From the NCBI GenBank assembly GCA_963965975.1, contig OZ014412.1, forward strand, positions 12,414,849 to 12,478,848: 64,000 nucleotides of DNA. Reading direction: 5' to 3'. Of the stretch, positions 1 to 14,400 are shown piece by piece (the first letter of the stretch is position 1; each line of letters opens with the position of its first letter). Under the pieces are notes generated by a model. That model did not search any database, was not told the origin of the DNA, and saw only the letters and a program-made list of their open reading frames with translations. The stretch is from Xestospongia bergquistia (Eukaryota; Porifera; Demospongiae; Haplosclerida; Petrosiidae). The position numbers and the translations under genes were made by a program.

Positions 1-1715
1 GGACGAAGTAAATAAACTGCTATGAACAGTTTAGTAAGTTGGTTTGCATTAATGCTCTAAACTCTTTAAATTAAAGAGTTTAGAAGGTTTAGCCTATTGA
101 GTGAAGTTTATAAAGTAAACAGCTCAGTCTAAAGGACTCTATGGGACTAAGCAAATAAACTGCTATTAACAATGTTTAGCAAGTTGGTTTGCATTAACCC
201 TTTAAAGTCTTTAAATTAAAGACTTTAGAAGGTTTAGACTATTAAGTGAAGATTATAAAGTAAACAGCTCGCTTTAAAGGACTCTATGGGACTAACTAAA
301 GAAAATGTTATTAAAACTTTAGTAAGTTAGTTTCCATTAACACTTTACAGTCTTTAATTTTAAGACTTTATTAGGTTTAGACTATCGAGTAAATTTTTAT
401 AGAGTAAACTGCTCAGTCTAAAGGACTCCATGGGATTAACTAAATAAACTTCTATAGTTTAGTAAGTTGGTTTCATTAACACTCTAACGTTTTTAAATTA
501 GAGACTTTAGAAGGTTTAGACTATTGAGTGAAGTTAATAAAGTAAACAGCTCAGTCTATAGGACTCTATGGGACTAACTAAAAAAACTGTTATTGACAGT
601 TTAGTAAGTTGGTTTGCATTAAGACTCTAAAGTCTTTAAATTAAAGACTTTAGAAGGTTTAGACTATTGAGTGAAGTTAATAAAGTAAACAGCTCAGTCT
701 AAAGGACTCTATGGGACTAACTAAATAAACTGTTATTAACAGTTTAGTAACTTGGTTTGCATTAACACTCTAAAGTCTTTAAATTAAAGACTTTAGAAGG
801 TTTAGACTATTGAGTGAAGTTAATAAAGTAAACAGCTCAGTCTAAAGGACTCTATGGGACTAACTAAATAAACTGTTAGTGACAGTTTAGTAAGTTGGTT
901 TGCATTAACACTCTAAAGTCTTTAAATTAAAGACTTTCGAAGGTTTAGACTTGTGATTGAAGTTAACAAAGTAAACAGCTCAATCTAATGGACTCTATCG
1001 GACTAACTAAATGAACTGTTATTAACAGTTTAGTAAGTTGGTTTACATTAACACTCTAAAGTCTTTAAATTAAAGACTTTAGAAGGTTTAGACTATTGAG
1101 TGAAGTTAAAAAAGTAAACAGCTCAGTCGAAAGGATTCTATGGGACTAACTAAATAAACTGTTATTAACAGTTTAGTAAGTTGGTTTGCCTTAACACTCT
1201 AAAGTCTTTAAATTAAAGACTTTAGAAGGTTTAGACTATTGATTGAAGTTAAGAAAGTAAACAGCTCAGTAAAATGGTCTCTATGGGACTAACTAAATAA
1301 AATGTTATTAAGAGTTTAGTAAGTTGGTTTGCATTAACACTCTAAAGTCTTTAAATTAAAGACTTTAGAAGGTTTAGACTATTGAGTGAAGTTCATAAAG
1401 ACAACAGCTCAGTCTAAACGACTCTATTCGACTAACCAAATAAACTGCTATTAACAATATTTAGTAAGTTGGTTTGCATTAACACTCTAAAGTCTTTAAA
1501 TTAAAGAGTTTAGAAAGTTTAGACTATTAAGTGAAGATTATAAAGTAAACAGCTCTGTTTAAAGGACTCTATGGGACTAACTAAAGAAATTGTTATTAAC
1601 AGTTTAGTAAGTTGGTTTCCATTAACACTTTACAGTCTTTAATTTTAAGCCTTTATAAGGTTTAGACTATTCAGTAAATTTTATTGAGTAAACTGCTCAC
1701 TCTAAAGGACTTATA

Positions 1716-4328
1716 GGACGAAGTAAATAAACTGCTATGAACAGTTTAGTAAGTTGGCTCGCCTTAACATTCTAAAGTCTTTAAATTAAAGACTTTAGAA
1801 GGTTTAGACTATTGATGGAAGTTAACAAAGTAAACAGCTCAGTCTAATGGACTCTAAGGCACTGACTAAATGAATTGTTATTAACAGTTTAGTAAGTTGG
1901 TTTGCATTACACTCTAAAGTCTTTAAATTAAAGACTTTAGAAGGTTTAGCCTATTGAGTGAAGTTTATAAACTAAACAGCTCAGTCTAAATGACTCTATG
2001 GGACTAAGCAAATAAACTGCTATTAACAATGTTTAGTAAGTTGGTTTGCATTAACAATCTAAAGTCTTTAAATTAAAGACTTTAGAAGGTTTAGACTATT
2101 AAGTGAAGATTATAAAGTAAACAGCTCAGTTTGAAGGACTCTATGGGACTAACTAAAGAAATTGTTATTAACACTTTAGTAAGTTGGTTTCCATTAACAC
2201 TTTACAGTCTTTAATTTTAAGTCTTTAGGAGGTATAGACTATTGAGTAAATTTTATTGAGTAAACTGCTCAGTCTAAAGGACTTTATGGGACTAACTAAA
2301 TCAACTGCTATTAAGAGTTTAGTATGTTGGTTTCATTAACACTCTAAAGTCTTTAAATTAGAGACTTTAGAAGGTTTAGACTATTGAGTGAAGTTCATAA
2401 AGACAACAGCTCAGTCTAAACAACTCTATTCGACTAAGCAAATAAACTGCTATTAACAATATTTAGTAAGTTTGTTTGCATTAACACTCTAAAGTCTTTA
2501 AATTAAAGAGTTTAGAAAGTTTAGACTATTAAGTGAAGATTATAAAGTAAACAGCTCTGTTTAAAGGACTCTATGGGACTAACTAAAGAAATTGTTATTA
2601 ACAGTTTAGTAAGTTGGTTTCCATTAACACTTTACACTCTTTAATTTTAAGCCTTTATAAGGTTTAGACTATTCAGTAAATTTTATAGAGTAAACTGCTC
2701 ACTCTAAAGGACTTATGGGACGAAGTAAATAAACTGCTATGAACAGTTTAGTAAGTTGGCTTGCTTAACACTCTAAAGTCTTTAAATTAAAGACTTTAGA
2801 AGGTTTAGACTATTGATGGAAGTTAACAAAGTAAACAGCTCAGTCTAATGGACTGTAAGGCACCAACTAAATGAATTGTTATTAACAGTTTAGTAAGTTG
2901 GTTTGCATTACACTCTAAAGTCTTTAAATTAAAGACTTTAGAAGGTTTAGCCTATTGAGTGAAGTTTATAAACTAAACAGCTCAGTCTAAATGACTCTAT
3001 GGGACTAAGCAAATAAACTGCTATTAACAATGTTTAGTAAGTTGGTTTGCATTAACAATTTAAGTCTTTAAATTAAAGACTTTAGAAGATTTAGACAATT
3101 AAGTGAAGATTATAAAGTAAACAGCTCAGTTTGAAGGACTCTATGGGACTAACTAAAGAAATTGTTATTAACACTTTAGTAAGTTGGTTTCGATTAACAC
3201 TTTACAGTCTTTAATTTTAAGTCTTTAGGAGGTTTAGATTATTGAGTAAATTTTATTGAGTAAACTGCTCAGTCTAAAGGACTCTATGGGACTAACTAAA
3301 TCTACTGCTATTAAGAGTTTAGTATGTTGGTTTCATTAACACTCTAAAGTCTTTAAATTAGAGACTTTAGAAGGTTTAGACTATTGAGTGAAGTTAATAA
3401 AGTAAACAGCTCAGTCTAAAGGACTCTATGGGACTAACTAAATAAACTGCTATTAAGAGTTTAGTATGTTGGTTTCATTAACACTCTAAAGTCTTTAAAT
3501 TAGAGACTTTAGAAGGTTTAGACTATTGAGTGAAGTTCATAAAGACAACAGCTCAGTCTAAACGACTCTATTCGACTAACCAAATAAACTGCTATTAACA
3601 ATATTTAGTAACTTGGTTTGCGTTAACACTCTAAAGTCTTTAAATTAAAGAGTTTAGAAAGTTTAGACTATTAAGTGAAGATTATAAAGTAAACAGCTCT
3701 GTTTAAAGGACTCTATGGGACTAACTAAAGAAATTGTTATTAACAGTTTAGTAAGTTGGTTTCCATTAACACTTTACAGTCTTTAATTTTAAGCCTTTAT
3801 AAGGTTTAGACTATTCAGTAAATTTTATAGAGTAAACTGCTCACTCTAAAGGACTTTTGGGACGTAGTAAATAAACTGCTATGAACAGTTTAGTAAGTTG
3901 GCTTGCTTAACACTCTAAAGTCTTTAAATTAAAGACTTTAGAAGGTTTAGACTATTGATGGAAGTTAACAAAGTAAACAGCTCAGTCTAATGGACTCTAA
4001 GGCACTAACTAAATGAATTGTTATTAACAGTTTAGTAAGATGGTTTGCATTACACTCTCAAGTCTTTAAATTAAAGACTTTAGAAGGTTTAGCCTATTGA
4101 GTGAAGTTTATAAACTAAACAGCTCAGTCTAAATGACTCTATGGGACTAAGCAAATAAACTGCTATTAACAATGTTTAGTAAGTTGGTTTGCATTAACAA
4201 TTTAAGTCTTTAAATTAAAGACTTTAGAAGGTTTAGACTATTAAGTGAAGATTATAAAGTAAACAGCTCAGTTTGAAGGACTCTATGGGACTAACTAAAG
4301 AAATTGTTATTAACACTTTAGTAAGTTG
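1716..4328 (+). repeat. 7- to 8-monomer HOR, about 1.0-1.14 kb, 2.5 copies
   Basis: The landmark GGACGAAGTAAATAAACTGC (GGACGTAG in the last copy) occurs at 1716, 2718 and 3860, and is followed each time by the same order of variants: GATGGAAGTTAAC, CAT-TACACTC, GCCTATTGAG with AAACTAAACAG, AAGCAAATAAACTGC and the damaged-palindrome monomer. Spacings are 1,002 and 1,142 bp; the second unit carries one extra monomer. The third copy is partial. The landmark is also at position 1 and at 11714. Confidence 0.85.
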
Positions 4329-5390
4329 GTTTACATTAACACTTTAAAGTCTTTAAATTAGAGACTTTAGAAGGTTTAGACTATTGAGTGAAGTTAATAA
4401 AGTAAACAGCTCAGTCTAAAGGACTCTATGGGACTAACTAAATAAACTGTTATTAACAGTTTAGTAAGTTGGTTTGCATTAACACTTTAAAGTCTTTAAA
4501 TTAAAGACTTTAGAAGGTTTAGACTATTGAGTGAAGTTAATAAAGTAAACAGCTCAGTCTAAAGGACTCTATGGGACTAACTAAATAAACTGTTATAAAC
4601 AGTTTAGTAAGTTGGCTTGCCTTAACACTTTAAAGTCTTTAAATTAAAGACTTTAGAAGGTTTAGACTATTGATTGAAGTTAACAAAGTAAACAGCTAAG
4701 TCTAATGGACTCTAAGGCACTAACTAAATGAATTGTTATTAACAGTTTAGTAAGTTGGTTTGCATTACACTCTAAAGTCTTTAAATTAAAGACTTTAGAA
4801 GGTTTAGACTATTGAGTGAAGTTAATAAAGTAAAGAGCTCAGTCTAAACCACTCTATGGGACTAATTAAATAAACTGTTATTAACAGTTTAGTAAGTTTG
4901 CTTGCCCTAACACCATAAAGTCTTTAAATTAAAGACTTTAGAAGGTTTAGACTATTGATTGAAGTTAACAAAGTAAACAGCTCAGTCTAATGGACTCTAA
5001 GGCACTAACTAAATGAATTGTTATTAACAGTTTAGTAAGTTGGTTTGCATTACACTCTAAAGTCTTTAAATTAAAGACTTTAGAAGGTTTAGACTGTTGA
5101 GTGAAGTTAATAAAGTAAACAGCTCAGTCTAAACGACTCTATGGGACTAACTAAATAAAATGTTATTAACAGTTTAGTAAATTGGTTTGCATTAACACTC
5201 TAAAGTCTTTAAATTAAAGACTTTAGAAGATTTAGACTATTGAGTGAAGTTAATAAAGTTAACAGCTCAGTCTAAAGGACTCTATGGGACTAACTAAATA
5301 AACTGTTATTAACAGTTTAGTAAGTTCGTTTGCCTTAATACTCTAAAGTCATTAAATTAAAGACTTTACAAGGTTTAGACTATTGATTGA

Positions 5391-8300
5391 AGTTAACAAA
5401 GTAAACAGCTCAGTCTAATGGACTCTAAGAGATTAACTAAATGAACTGTTATTAACAGTTTAGTAGGTTGGCTTGCATTAAAACTCTAAAGTCTTTAAAT
5501 TAAAGACTTTAGAAGGTTTAGACTATTGATTGAAGTTAACAAAGTAAACAGCTCAGTCTAATGGACTCTATGGGACTGACTAAATGAACTGTTATTAACA
5601 GTCTAGTAAGTTGGTTTGCATTAACACATTACAGTCTTTAAATTAAAGACTTTAGAAGGTTTAGACTATTGAGTGAAGTTAATAAAGTAAACAGCTCAGT
5701 CTAATGGACTCTATTGGACGAACTAAATGAACTGTTATTAACAGTTTAGTAAGTTGGTTTGCATTAACAATCTAAAGTCTTTAAATTAAAGACTTTAGAA
5801 GGTTTAGACTATTGAGTGAAGTTAATAAAGTAAACAGCTCAGTCTAAAGGACTCTATGGGACTAACTAAATAAACTGTTATTAACAGTTTAGTAAGTTGG
5901 TTTGTATTAACACTCTAAAGTCTTTAAATTAAAGACTTTAGAAGGTTTAGACTATTGAGTGAAGTTAAAAAAGTAAACAGCTCAGTCTGAAGGACTCTAT
6001 GGGACTAACAAAATAAAATGTTATTAACAGTTTAGTAAATTGGTTTGCATTAACACTCTAAAGTCTTTAAATTAAAGACTTTATAAGGTTTAAACTATTG
6101 AGCGAACTTAATAAAGTAAACAGCTCAGTCTAAAGGACTCTATGGGACTAACAAAATAAACCGTTATTAACAGTTTAGTAAATTGCTTTGCCATAACGCT
6201 CTCAAGTCTTTAAATTAAAGACTTTAGAAGTTTTACACTATTGATTGAAGTGAGCAAAGTAAACAGCTCAGTCTAATGGACTCTAACGCACTAACTAAAT
6301 GAATTGTTATTAACAGTTTAGTAAGTTGGTTTGCATTACACTCTAAAGTCTTTATATTAAAGACTTTAGAAGGTTTAGACTATTGAGTGAAGTTAATAAA
6401 GTAAACAGCTAAGTCTAAACGACTCTATGGGACAAACTAAATAAACTGTTATTAACAGTTTAGTAAGTTGGTTTACATTAACACTCTACAGTCTTCAAAT
6501 TAAAGACTTTAGAAGGTTTAGACTATTGAGTGAAGTTAATAAAGTAAACAGCTCAGTCTAAACGACTCTATGGGACTAACTAAATAAACTGTTATTAACA
6601 GTTTAGTAAGTTTCTTTGCATTAACACTCTAAAGTCTTTCAATTAAAGACTTTAGAAGGTTTAGACTATTGATTGAAGTTAATAAAGTAAACAGCTCAGT
6701 CTAATGGACTCTAAGGCACTAACTAAATGAATTGTTATTAATAGTTTAGTAAGTTGGTTTGCATTACACTGTAAAGTCTTTAAATTAAAGACTTTAGAAG
6801 GTTTAGACTATTGATTGAAGTTAACAAAGTAAACAGCTCAGTCTAAAGGACTCTATGGGACTAACTAGATAAACTGTTATTAACAGTTTAGTAAGTTGGT
6901 TTGTATTAACACTCTAAAGTCTTTAAATTAAAGACTTTAGAAGGTTTAGACTATTTATTGAAGTTAAAAATGTAAACAGCCAGTCTAATGGACTCTATGG
7001 GACTAACTAAATGAACTGTTATTAACAGTTTAGTAAGTTGGTTTGCATTAACACTCTACAGTCTTTAAATTAAAGACTTTAGAAGGTTTAGACTATTGAG
7101 TGAAGTTAATAAAGTAAACAGCTCAGTCTAAAGGACTCTATGGGACTAACTAAATAAACTGTTATTAACAGTTTAGTAATTTGGTTTACATTAACACTCT
7201 AAAGTCTTTAAATTAAAGACTTTAGAAGGTTTAGACTATTGAGTGAAGTTAATAAAGTAAACAGCTCAGTATAAAGGAATCTATGGGACTAACTAAATAA
7301 ACTGTTATTAACAGTTTAGTAAGTTGGTTAGCATTAAGCCACTAAAGTCTTTAAATTAAAGACTTTAGAAGGTTTAGACTATTGAGTGAAGTTGTTAAAG
7401 TAAACAGCTCAGTCTAAAGGACTCTATGGGACTAACTAAATAAACTGCTATTAACAGTTTAGTAAGTTGGTTTGCGTTAACACTCTAAAGTCTTTAAATT
7501 AAAGACTTTAGATGATTTAGACTATTGAGTGAAGTTAATAAAGTAAACAGCTCAGTCTAAAGGACTCTATGGGACTAACTAAAGAAACTGTTATTAACAG
7601 TTTAGTAATTTTCTTTACATTAACACTCTAAAGTCTTTAAATTAAAGACTTTAGAAGGTTTAGACTATTGATTGAAGTTAATAAAGTAAACAGCTCAGTA
7701 TAAAGGAGTCTATGGGACTAACTAAATAAACTGTTATTAACAGTTAAGTAAGTTGGTTAGCATTAAGCCACTAAAGTCTTTAAATTAAAGACTTTAGAAG
7801 GTTTAGACTATTGAGTGAAGTTAACAAAGTAAACAGCTCAGTCTAATGGACTCTAAGAGATTAACTAAATGAACTGTTATTAACAGTTTAGTAGGTTGGC
7901 TTGCATTAAAACTCTAAAGTCTTTAAATTAAAGACTTTAGAAGGTTTAGACTATTGATTGAAGTTAACAAAGTAAACAGCTCAGTCTAATGGACTCTATG
8001 GGACTGACTAAATGAACTGTTATTAACAGTCTAGTAAGTTGGTTTGCATTAACACATTACAGTCTTTAAATTAAAGACTTTAGAAGGTTTAGACTATTGA
8101 GTGAAGTTAATAAAGTAAACAGCTCAGTCTAATGGACTCTATTGGACGAACTAAATGAACTGTTATTAACAGTTTAGTAAGTTGGTTTGCATTAACAATC
8201 TAAAGTCTTTAAATTAAAGACTTTAGAAGGTTTAGACTATTGAGTGAAGTTAATAAAGTAAACAGCTCAGTCTAAAGGACTCTATGGGACTAACTAAATA

Positions 8301-10246
8301 AACTGTTATTAACAGTTTAGTAAGTTGGTTTGTATTAACACTCTAAAGTCTTTAAATTAAAGACTTTAGAAGGTTTAGACTATTGAGTGAAGTTAAAAAA
8401 GTAAACAGCTCAGTCTGAAGGACTCTATGGGACTAACAAAATAAAATGTTATTAACAGTTTAGTAAATTGGTTTGCATTAACACTCTAAAGTCTTTAAAT
8501 TAAAGACTTTATAAGGTTTAAACTATTGAGCGAACTTAATAAAGTAAACAGCTCAGTCTAAAGGACTCTATGGGACTAACAAAATAAACCGTTATTAACA
8601 GTTTAGTAAATTGCTTTGCCATAACGCTCTCAAGTCTTTAAATTAAAGACTTTAGAAGTTTTACACTATTGATTGAAGTGAGCAAAGTAAACAGCTCAGT
8701 CTAATGGACTCTAACGCACTAACTAAATGAATTGTTATTAACAGTTTAGTAAGTTGGTTTGCATTACACTCTAAAGTCTTTATATTAAAGACTTTAGAAG
8801 GTTTAGACTATTGAGTGAAGTTAATAAAGTAAACAGCTAAGTCTGAACGACTCTATGGGACAAACTAAATAAACTGTTATTAACAGTTTAGTAAGTTGGT
8901 TTACATTAACACTCTACAGTCTTCAAATTAAAGACTTTAGAAGGTTTAGACTATTGAGTGAAGTTAATAAAGTAAACAGCTCAGTCTAAACGACTCTATG
9001 GGACTAACTAAATAAACTGTTATTAACAGTTTAGTAAGTTTCTTTGCATTAACACTCTAAAGTCTTTCAATTAAAGACTTTAGAAGGTTTAGACTATTGA
9101 TTGAAGTTAATAAAGTAAACAGCTCAGTCTAATGGACTCTAAGGCACTAACTAAATGAATTGTTATTAATAGTTTAGTAAGTTGGTTTGCATTACACTGT
9201 AAAGTCTTTAAATTAAAGACTTTAGAAGGTTTAGACTATTGATTGAAGTTAACAAAGTAAACAGCTCAGTCTAAAGGACTCTATGGGACTAACTAGATAA
9301 ACTGTTATTAACAGTTTAGTAAGTTGGTTTGTATTAACACTCTAAAGTCTTTAAATTAAAGACTTTAGAAGGTTTAGACTATTTATTGAAGTTAACAATG
9401 TAAACAGCCAGTCTAATGGACTCTATGGGACTAACTAAATGAACTGTTATTAACAGTTTAGTAAGTTGGTTTGCATTAACACTCTACAGTCTTTAAATTA
9501 AAGACTTTAGAAGGTTTAGACTATTGAGTGAAGTTAATAAAGTAAACAGCTCAGTCTAAAGGACTCTATGGGACTAACTAAATAAACTGTTATTAACAGT
9601 TTAGTAATTTGGTTTACATTAACACTCTAAAGTCTTTAAATTAAAGACTTTAGAAGGTTTAGACTATTGAGTGAAGTTAATAAAGTAAACAGCTCAGTAT
9701 AAAGGAATCTATGGGACTAACTAAATAAACTGTTATTAACAGTTTAGTAAGTTGGTTAGCATTAAGCCACTAAAGTCTTTAAATTAAAGACTTTAGAAGG
9801 TTTAGACTATTGAGTGAAGTTGTTAAAGTAAACAGCTCAGTCTAAAGGACTCTATGGGACTAACTAAATAAACTGCTATTAACAGTTTAGTAAGTTGGTT
9901 TGCGTTAACACTCTAAAGTCTTTAAATTAAAGACTTTAGATGATTTAGACTATTGAGTGAAGTTAATAAAGTAAACAGCTCAGTCTAAAGGACTCTATGG
10001 GACTAACTAAAGAAACTGTTATTAACAGTTTAGTAATTTTCTTTACATTAACACTCTAAAGTCTTTAAATTAAAGACTTTAGAAGGTTTAGACTATTGAT
10101 TGAAGTTAATAAAGTAAACAGCTCAGTATAAAGGAGTCTATGGGACTAACTAAATAAACTGTTATTAACAGTTAAGTAAGTTGGTTAGCATTAAGCCACT
10201 AAAGTCTTTAAATTAAAGACTTTAGAAGGTTTAGACTATTGAGTGA
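5391..10246 (+). repeat. 17-monomer HOR, 2,428 bp, tandem duplicate
   Basis: The block 5391-7818 is repeated at 7819-10246. Landmarks such as GAGATTAACTAAATGAACTG (5429 and 7857), TAGTAGGTTGGCTTGC and GTTAGCATTAAGCCAC keep a constant 2,428-bp offset. By eye I noticed only two substitutions, near 6411/8839 and 6967/9395, so this is among the youngest duplications here, or a recently homogenised one. Confidence 0.9.
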
Positions 10247-11589
10247 AGTTATTAAAGTAAACAGCTCAGTCTAAAGGACTCTATAGGACTAACAAAATAA
10301 ACTGTTATTAACAGTTTTGTAAGTTGCTTTGCCTTAACACAATAAAGTCTTTAAAATAAAGACTTTAGAAGGTTTAGACTATTGATTGAAGTTAACAAAG
10401 TAAACAGCTCAGTCTAATGGACTCTAAGGCACTAACTAAATGAATTGTTATTAACAGTTTAGTAAGTTGGTTTCCATTACACTCTAAAGTCTTTAAATTA
10501 AAGACTTTAGAAGGTTTAGACTATTGAGTGAAGTTAATAAAGTAAACAGCTCAGTCTAAAGGACTCTATGGGACTAACTAAATAAACTGTTATTAACAGT
10601 TTAGTAAGTTGGTTTGCCTTAACACTCTAAAGTCTTTAAATTAAAGACTTTAGAAGGTTTAGACTATTTATTGAAGTTAACAAAGTAAACAGCTCAGTCT
10701 AATGGACTCTATGGGACTAACTAAATGAACCGTTATTAACAGTTTAGTAAGTTGGTTTGCATTAACACTCTAAAGTCTTTAAGTTATAGACTTTAGAAGG
10801 TTTAGACTATTGAGTGAATTTAATAAAGTAAACAGCTCAGTCTAAAGGACTCTATGGGACTAACTAAATAAACTGTTATTAACAGTTTAACAAGTTGGCT
10901 TGCCTTAACACTCTAAAGTCTTTAAATTAAAGACTTTAGAAGTTTTAGACTATTGATTCAAGTTAACAAAGTAAAAAGCTCAGTCTAATGGACTCTATGG
11001 GACTAACTAAATGAACTGTTATTAACAGTTTATTAATTTGGTTTGCATTAACACTCTAAAGTCTTTAAATTAAAGACTTCAGAAGTTTTAGACTATTGAG
11101 TGAAGTTAATAAAGTAAACAGCTCAGTCTAAAGGACTCTATGGGACTAACTAAATAAACTGTTATTAACAGTTTAGTAAGTTGGTTTCTATTAACACTCT
11201 AAAGTCTTTAAATTAAAGACTTTAGAAGGTTTAGACTATTGAGTGAAGTTAAGAAAGTAATCAGCTCAGTCGAAAGGATTCTATGGGACTAACTAAATAA
11301 ACTGTTATTAACAGTTTAGTAAGTTGGTTGGCATTAACACTATAAAGTCTTTAAATTAAAGACTTTAGAAGGTTTAGACTATTGTTTGACGTTAACAAAG
11401 TCAACAGCTTACTCTAATGGGCTCTAAGGCACTAACTAAATGAATTGTTATTAACAGTTTAGTAAGGTTGTTTGCATTAACACTCTAAAGTCTTTAAATT
11501 AAAGACTTTAGAAGGTTTAGACTATTGATTGAAGTTAATAAAGTAAACAGCTCAGTCTAAAGGACTCTATGGGACTAACTAAATAAACT

Positions 11590-14400
11590 GTTATTAACAG
11601 TTTAGTAAGTTTGTTTCCATTAACACTTTACACTCTTTAATTTTAAGCCTTTATAAGGTTTAGACTATTCAGTAAATTTTATAGAGTAAACTGCTCACTC
11701 TAAAGGACTTATGGGACGAAGTAAATAAACTGCTATGAACAGTTTAGTAAGTTGGCTTGCTTAACACTCTAAAGTCTTTAAATTAAAGAGTTTAGAAGGT
11801 TTAGACTATTGATGGAAGTTAATAAAGTAAACAGCTCAGTCTAATGGACTCTAAGGCACTAACTAAATGAATTGTTATTAACAGTTTAGTAAGTTGGTTT
11901 GCATTACACTCTAAAGTCTTTAAATTAAAGACTTTAGAAGGTTTAGCCTATTGAGTGAAGTTTATAAACTAAACAGCTCAGTCTAAATGACTCTATGGGA
12001 CTAAGCAAATAAACTGCTATTAACAATGTTTAGTAAGTTTGTTTGCATTAACAATTTAAGTCTTTAAATTAAAGACTTTAGAAGGTTTAGACTATTAAGT
12101 GAAGATTATAAAGTAAACAGCTCAGTTTGAAGGACTCTATGGGACTAACTAAAGAAATTGTTATTAACACTTTAGTAAGTTGGTTTCCATTAACACTTTA
12201 CAGTCTTTAATTTTAAGTCTTTAGGAGGTTTAGACTATTGAGTAAATTTTATTGAGTAAACTGCTCAGTCTAAAGGACTCTATGGGACTAACTAAATCAA
12301 CTGCTATTAAGAGTTTAGTATGTTGGTTTCATTAACACTCTAAAGTCTTTAAATTAAAGACTTTAGAAGGTTTAGACTGTTGAGTTAAGTTAATAAAGTA
12401 AACAGCTCAGTCTAAAGGACTCTATGGGACTAACTAAATAAACTGTTATTAACAGTTTAGTAAGTTGGTTTGCATTAACACTCTAAAGTCTTTAAATTAA
12501 AGACTTTAGAAGGTTTAGACTATTGAGTGAAGTTAATAAAGTAAACAGCTCAGTCTAAAGGACTCTATGGGACTAACTAAATAAACTGTTATAAACAGTT
12601 TAGTAAGTTGGCTTGCCTTAACACCCTAAAGTCTTTAAATTAAAGACTTTAGAAGGGTTAGACTATTGATTGAAGTTAACAAAGTAAACAGCTCAGTCTA
12701 ATGGACTCTAAGGCACTAACTAAATGAATTGTTATTAACAATTTAGTAAGTTGGATTGCATTACACTCTAAAGTCTTTAAATTAAAGACTTTAGAAGGTT
12801 TAGACTATTGAGTGAAGTTAATAAAGTAAAGAGCTCAGTCTAAACGACTCTATGGGACTAACTAAATAAACTGTTATTAACAGTTTAGTAAGTTTGCTTC
12901 CCTTAACACTCTAAAGTCTTTAAATTAAAGACTTTAGAAGGTTTAGACTATTGATTGAAGTTAACGAAGTAAACAGCTCAGTCTAATGAACTCTAAGGCT
13001 CTAACTAAATGAATTGTTATTAACAGTTTAGTAAGTTGGTTTGCATTACACTCTAAAGTCTTTAAATTAAAGACTTTAGAAGGTTTAGACTGTTGAGTGA
13101 ATTTAATAAAGTAAACAGCTCAGTCTAAACGACTCTAAGGGACAAACTAAATAAACTGTTATTAACGGTTTAGTAAGTTGGTTTGCATTAACACTCTAAA
13201 GTCTTTAAATTAAAGACTTTAGAAGGTTTAGACTATTGAGTGAAGTTAATAAAGTTAACAGCTCAGTCTAAAGGACTCTATGGGACTAACTAAATAAACT
13301 GTTATTGACAGTTTAGTAAGTTGGTTTGCCTTAACACTCTAAAGTCTTTAAATTAAAGACTTTAGAAGGTTTAGACTATTGATTGAAGTTAACAAAGTAA
13401 ACAGCTCAGTCTAATGGACTCTAAGAGAATAACTAAATGAACTGTTATTAACAGTTTAGTAGGTTGGTTTGCATTAATACTCTAAAGTCTTTAAATTAAA
13501 GACTTTAGAAGGTTTAGACTATTGATTGAAGTTAACAAAGTAAACAGCTCAGTCTAATGGACTCTATGGGACTGACTAAATGAACTGTTATTAACAGTCT
13601 AGTAAGTTGGTTTGCATTAACACACTACAGTCTTTAAATTAAAGACTTTAGATGATTTAGACTATTGAGTGAAGTTAATAAAGTAAACAGCTTAGTCTAA
13701 TGGACTCTATTGGACTAACTATATGAACTGTTATTAACAGATTAGTAAGTTGGTTTTCATTAACACTCTAAAGTCTTTAAATTAAAGACTTTAGAAGGTT
13801 TAGACTGTTGACTGAAGTTAATAAAGTAAACAGCTCAGTCTAAAGGACTCCATGGGACTAACTAAATAAACTGTTATCAACAGTTCAGTAAGTTGGTTTG
13901 TATTAACACTCTAAAGTCTTTAAATTAAAGACTTTAGAAGGTTTAGACTATTGAGTCAAGTTAATAAAGTAAACAGCTCAGTCTAAAGGACTCTATGGGA
14001 CTAACTAAATAAACTGTTATTAACAGTTTAGTAAGTTGGTTTACATTAACTCTCTAAAGTCTTTAAATTAAAGACTTTAGAAGGTTTAGACTATTGAGTG
14101 AAGTTCATAAATTAAACAGCTCAGTCTAAAGGACTCTATGGGACTAACAAAATAAACTGTTATTAACAGTTTAGTAAGTTGGTTTGCATTAAGACACTAA
14201 AGACTTTAAATTAAAGACTTTAGAAGGTTTAGACTATGGAGTGAAGTTAATAAAGTAAACAGCTCAGTCTAAAGGACTCTATGGGACTAACAAAATAAAA
14301 TGTTATTAACAGTTTAGTAGGTTGGTTTGCATTAACACTCTAAAGTCTTTAAATTAAAGACTTTATAAGGTTTAGACTATTGAGCGAACTTAATAAAGTA
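11590..14400 (+). repeat. Dispersed copy of satellite blocks from 2.6-3.3 kb and 4.35-6.1 kb
   Basis: The stretch near 11.6-12.3 kb matches 2.6-3.3 kb (TTTACACTCTTTAATTTTAAG at 2631 and 11627, offset 8,996). The stretch from about 12.4 kb matches from about 4.4 kb (AAGTAAAGAGCTCAG at 4828 and 12824; TGTTATAAACAG at 4591 and 12587; offset 7,996), and later shifts to 8,282 after two extra monomers. It is an older, longer-range duplication than the 2,428-bp one. Confidence 0.75.
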
